Of a stretch of DNA of 64,000 nt, positions 61,986 through 64,000 are shown piece by piece. Each line of letters starts with the position of its first letter. Position 1 is the stretch's first letter. Under the pieces are notes generated by a model. It had not been told where the DNA came from, did not search any database, and saw only the letters and a list, made by a program, of their open reading frames with translations. Source of the stretch: UBA4615 sp046046245 (GTDB taxonomy: Bacteria; Pseudomonadota; Gammaproteobacteria; Burkholderiales; Burkholderiaceae_E); assembly GCA_046046245.1 (NCBI GenBank), contig JBJOKE010000011.1, positions 128,887 through 192,886 on the forward strand, in the 5' to 3' direction. A program made the position numbers and the translations under genes.

Positions 61986-62371
61986 CGCAGCACCGCACCC
62001 AGCAGCGTCGCGCACTGCGCAGCGTGCGACAGCGGCCAGTCGATCGTCACGCTGACTTCGCCCCGACGTAGCTCGATGCGAAACGAATCCGCCGCGGAAG
62101 GCGGGGTGGGCGCATCGAGGCGAACGAACGACTCCTCGGTCTGCGCGACCGCAACGTATGGAACGCGCTGCTCCCGATCGATGGCCTCGGACCCTTCGGC
62201 TTCGCTGATCCAGCGACGCAGCAGATTCGCGTTTATTCCGTTGGCCAACGCCACCGCGGCCGTCGACACTCCGGGCTGGCGGCAGGCCTCGATCAGTCTT
62301 GCCTTGAACTCATCGCTGTACCGACCCCGGCGCCGCCCCTGGGGGGGCAGGTTGACTTCCCTCGTGGCCAC
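61982..62371 (-). CDS. tnpA: IS66-family protein TnpA
   Basis: 129 residues. The helix-turn-helix start RRGRYSDEFKARLIEACRQP, then GVSTAAVALANGINANLLRRW, is the IS66/IS3-type DNA-binding pattern. The C-terminal FRIELRRGEVSVTIDWPL is typical of IS66 TnpA. It heads the transposase operon and is coupled by overlap to tnpB. Confidence 0.93.
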   Translation of the reverse strand: MATREVNLPPQGRRRGRYSDEFKARLIEACRQPGVSTAAVALANGINANLLRRWISEAEGSEAIDREQRVPYVAVAQTEESFVRLDAPTPPSAADSFRIELRRGEVSVTIDWPLSHAAQCATLLGAVLR

Positions 62372-62430
62372 GTATCCGCTCCTTGCGAAATTTCGGAGGC
62401 GCCGATCCTCGACGGATACCGCAGCAGGTT

Positions 62431-62456
62431 CAAGGTGTGTTCGCCGGACAGATACG
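62431..62456 (-). repeat. Inverted repeat flanking the IS66 genes, right copy
   Basis: Reverse complement of this segment matches 59815-59840 at 24 of 26 positions. It lies 60 bases upstream of tnpA. Confidence 0.6.
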
Positions 62457-62781
62457 GCGTATCGCGAGAACGATCCACTCCACGGAGGCCTGCGCGTCCC
62501 GAGCCGATTTCTTCCACGCGATGCATGCGCTGAAGGTGTCGCGCCTCGAGCCCCGCTGTCCAGGTCTGCTGGTGCACCCCGCGCGGACAGCTGGACGCCT
62601 ACCGCGATGAGCCGGCCTGCGTTCGATCGCCTTCACGGTGACAGGCCTCTGCGAGCGCCGTCAAACGCTTCACACAGGCCAGCGGAACTGCCGGCAAGGC
62701 TCGAACTCGAGCAGCAGATGCGGGCCTTTCTCGCAGCTGTGGCGCGGAAGGTCCTCGATGGCGCGATGGAACTCGAGCGCC
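62457..62781. other. Gene debris between IS66 and a small open frame
   Basis: 325 bases with no recognised gene. A short helix-like run (RLELEQQMRAFLAAVARKVL) on the plus strand may be a broken coding piece, but it has no start signal or family match. Confidence 0.4.
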
Positions 62782-63018
62782 CTACTCCCACTCGATCATC
62801 AACGAGCCTCTTGAGCTGTTGATTTGCAATGTGCCCGCCTCTGCCTCGCAGACCTTTACCGTCACTTCTACCGTCAATCTGTCGAGGTCCAGCATTGGCG
62901 CGGGTTTCCAGGCGATTGCACCGAAAGTGACCTTTCGGGATCTATCGACGTCTATCGACTCCTGGGGCGCTCGCGAACGCTTCATCGCGCATCGACCTGA
63001 CGCTCGGAGTGCACCCAA
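62782..63018 (-). CDS. Small hypothetical protein
   Basis: Up to 78 residues (or 67 from the second Met): MKRSRAPQESIDVDRSRKVT, then FGAIAWKPAPMLDLDRLTVE and a tail SSRGSLMIEWE. Its strand-rich, charged composition differs from chance frames. A diverged copy of part of it occurs at 48838-48929. No family was recognised. It may be a short gene carried on, or broken by, mobile DNA. Confidence 0.4.
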   Translation of the reverse strand: MGALRASGRCAMKRSRAPQESIDVDRSRKVTFGAIAWKPAPMLDLDRLTVEVTVKVCEAEAGTLQINSSRGSLMIEWE

Positions 63019-63178
63019 ACTGAAGGGGCATCAAATACCGTAACTGATTGTCGCGCCTCGCTTTTCAGACGAATTCTCTACCGTCAGCTTGGGCAGGCGC
63101 CCTGAGGGCTCGCGCCCGACCTATTGGCAGTGCGCGGTCCCTCGCCAGACGGTCAGGGAAAGCCTTGAACGCGGAGCG

Positions 63179-63484
63179 TCACCCCGCCACCGGTTGAAAG
63201 ACACGGATTCTTGGCGAGAGCTTGGCTCGGAGTTCCCGGTCCGCGACTCGGATGTCGTACTCGGACTGCAGATTCAGCCAGAACCGGGGCTCCATGCCAA
63301 AGAACAACCCGAGCCGAAGCGCTGTATCCGCGGTGATGGGGCGCTGGCCATTCACCAGTTCGCTGATCCTGCTCGGCGAGACATCGATGTCCGCCGCGAG
63401 TTGGCGGGCGCTGATGCCCATGGGCTTCATGAAGTCCTCGAGCAGGATCTCGCCTGGATGAATCTCGTCAAGCAACTTGACCAT
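63179..63484 (-). CDS. higA: HigA-type antitoxin
   Basis: 101-residue XRE/HigA protein that neutralises HigB and represses the operon. It has the typical run MVKLLDEIHPGEILLEDFMK, PMGISARQLAADIDVSPSRI, SELVNGQRPITADTALRLG and FFGMEPRFWLNLQSEYDI. It follows higB by 11 bases, the reversed toxin-first order that is characteristic of higBA. Confidence 0.93.
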   Translation of the reverse strand: MVKLLDEIHPGEILLEDFMKPMGISARQLAADIDVSPSRISELVNGQRPITADTALRLGLFFGMEPRFWLNLQSEYDIRVADRELRAKLSPRIRVFQPVAG

Positions 63485-63495
63485 GTTTCGAAGTC

Positions 63496-63774
63496 CTAGT
63501 GGTAGTCCACGATCTCGACGCGGTGCGCTCCGTCGGTCTTCCAGACAAAGCAGACCCGCCACTGGTCGTTGACGTGGATGCTGTGCTGGCCTTTGCGGTC
63601 GGCCTTCAGTGCCTCCAATTGGTTGCCCGGCGGGACGCGCAAGCTGCCGAGTTCCGTGGCGGCGTGGATCTGAAGCAACTTGCGCCTCGCGACGCGCTCG
63701 ATGTTGCGGAAGCGGGATACCGCACGGCTGTGAAAGAGGGCCTCTGTATCGGCGCACGCGAACGAGCGAATCAT
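63496..63774 (-). CDS. higB: HigB-type toxin (RelE/ParE superfamily)
   Basis: 92-residue ribosome-dependent mRNA interferase-type toxin. It starts MIRSFACADTEALFHSRAVS; LEALKADRKGQHSIHVNDQW, RVCFVWKTDGAHRVEIVDYH follow the HigB/RelE pattern including the catalytic-region Arg and C-terminal His. It is the first gene of the pair; a promoter is expected upstream of 63774 but was not assigned. Confidence 0.93.
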   Translation of the reverse strand: MIRSFACADTEALFHSRAVSRFRNIERVARRKLLQIHAATELGSLRVPPGNQLEALKADRKGQHSIHVNDQWRVCFVWKTDGAHRVEIVDYH

Positions 63775-63824
63775 GCGCCATGATGATCCGCAAGACAGGT
63801 TCTGTAAAGCGGAACACAGGGAAT

Positions 63825-63890
63825 AGGAAATTCAAACGCCCTCACCCTGGCCCGGCGCAAGCGGCGGGTCGGATCCAAGGCGGCTGAACG
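63825..63890 (+). repeat. Dispersed 66-base repeat, copy 2
   Basis: Second copy of the repeat at 53515-53580, same orientation. It lies 51 bases upstream of higB. The last 110 bases of the window hold no recognised feature. Confidence 0.6.
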
Positions 63891-64000
63891 GCGCGAAGCT
63901 GACCCGCTTCTCGCACCGGGCCGTGTCTGCGATCGGGCTGCAGGCGTTCACGGCGTGCGATTTTGGCCTCGCTCTCGGGCTCGGCGGCGCGCTCGGGCAC

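Larger units (their letters stand above)
60006..62371 (-). mobile_element. IS66-family insertion sequence (coding core)
   Basis: Three genes in the standard IS66 order tnpA-tnpB-tnpC, all intact and overlapping or close together. Exact ends and target duplication could not be fixed. The flanking inverted repeat at 59815-59840/62431-62456 is a candidate outer limit. The element sits between the TetR-regulated acyl-CoA operon and a stretch of gene debris. Confidence 0.88.

Noticed and set aside
59556..62822. A 1088-codon open frame on the plus strand through the IS66 genes
   Set aside because: It is antisense to intact tnpA, tnpB and tnpC and has no recognisable domain.

Overview
The window is high-GC, densely packed chromosomal DNA. 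It looks like a purple phototrophic betaproteobacterium, probably of the order Burkholderiales. Two things support this: a pucBAC light-harvesting operon with PpsR/CrtJ-type operators, and five Bug/TctC-type periplasmic binding proteins, a family greatly expanded in Burkholderiales. No rRNA, tRNA or CRISPR array was seen.

Layout: (1) 1-6.6 kb, a livFGMH-type branched-chain amino acid/amide ABC transporter with its binding protein, and an acyl-CoA ligase, all on the minus strand. (2) 6.9-10.9 kb, housekeeping genes yciB, bolA, a parvulin isomerase, tadA and glpD. (3) 10.97-15.7 kb, a tightly overlapping minus-strand operon joining a two-subunit molybdenum hydroxylase (IorAB type) to soxX, soxY, soxZ and soxA. 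There is no soxB or soxCD, and SoxY lacks the usual C-terminal Cys arm. (4) 15.85-19 kb, the divergent puc operon behind two tandem TGT-N12-ACA boxes: pucB, pucA (with LH3-like residues F44-L45), a stem-loop, pucC, and two paralogous microproteins of about 50 residues. (5) 19-25.3 kb, glucan phosphorylase, an MFS transporter and a Suv3-like helicase. (6) 25.6-34.9 kb, a minus-strand catabolic cluster: two TauD/TfdA-type dioxygenases, three TctC proteins, a flavin reductase-like protein, an FAH-family hydrolase, an FMN-dependent hydroxyacid oxidase, and a GntR/HutC regulator at its head.

(7) 35.4-38.9 kb, a fused NTF2-like/alpha-beta hydrolase with no nucleophilic serine, then HupE/UreJ-like and PpiC-like genes. 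(8) 39.4-44.5 kb, an arsenic cluster (gapdh, arsJ, arsR, arsC, acr3, plus DUF302). It appears to have been inserted between the HupE/PpiC pair and the surviving C-terminal end of a DUF3604 gene. (9) 45-48.5 kb, gene remnants, a metal-ligand-less M48-like protein and a TfdA-like dioxygenase. (10) 49.2-53.2 kb, sulfatase-MarR-TctC with a divergent formylglycine-generating enzyme. (11) 53.7-59.7 kb, a TetR-controlled acyl-CoA module: thiolase-like protein plus DUF35 partner, TetR, TctC, acyl-CoA dehydrogenase and acyl-CoA ligase. Two near-identical palindromes upstream of the two arms are the likely TetR operators. (12) 59.7-64 kb, an IS66-family insertion, palindromic and inverted repeats, gene debris and a higBA toxin-antitoxin pair.

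The left half combines phototrophy genes with a possible redox or sulfur-carrier operon sharing one light/oxygen-type control region. The right half is accessory: substrate capture by TctC proteins, oxidative and CoA-dependent breakdown, metal resistance and mobile DNA. The most novel-looking part is the IorAB-SoxXYZA operon next to the LH3-like puc operon with its microprotein pair.
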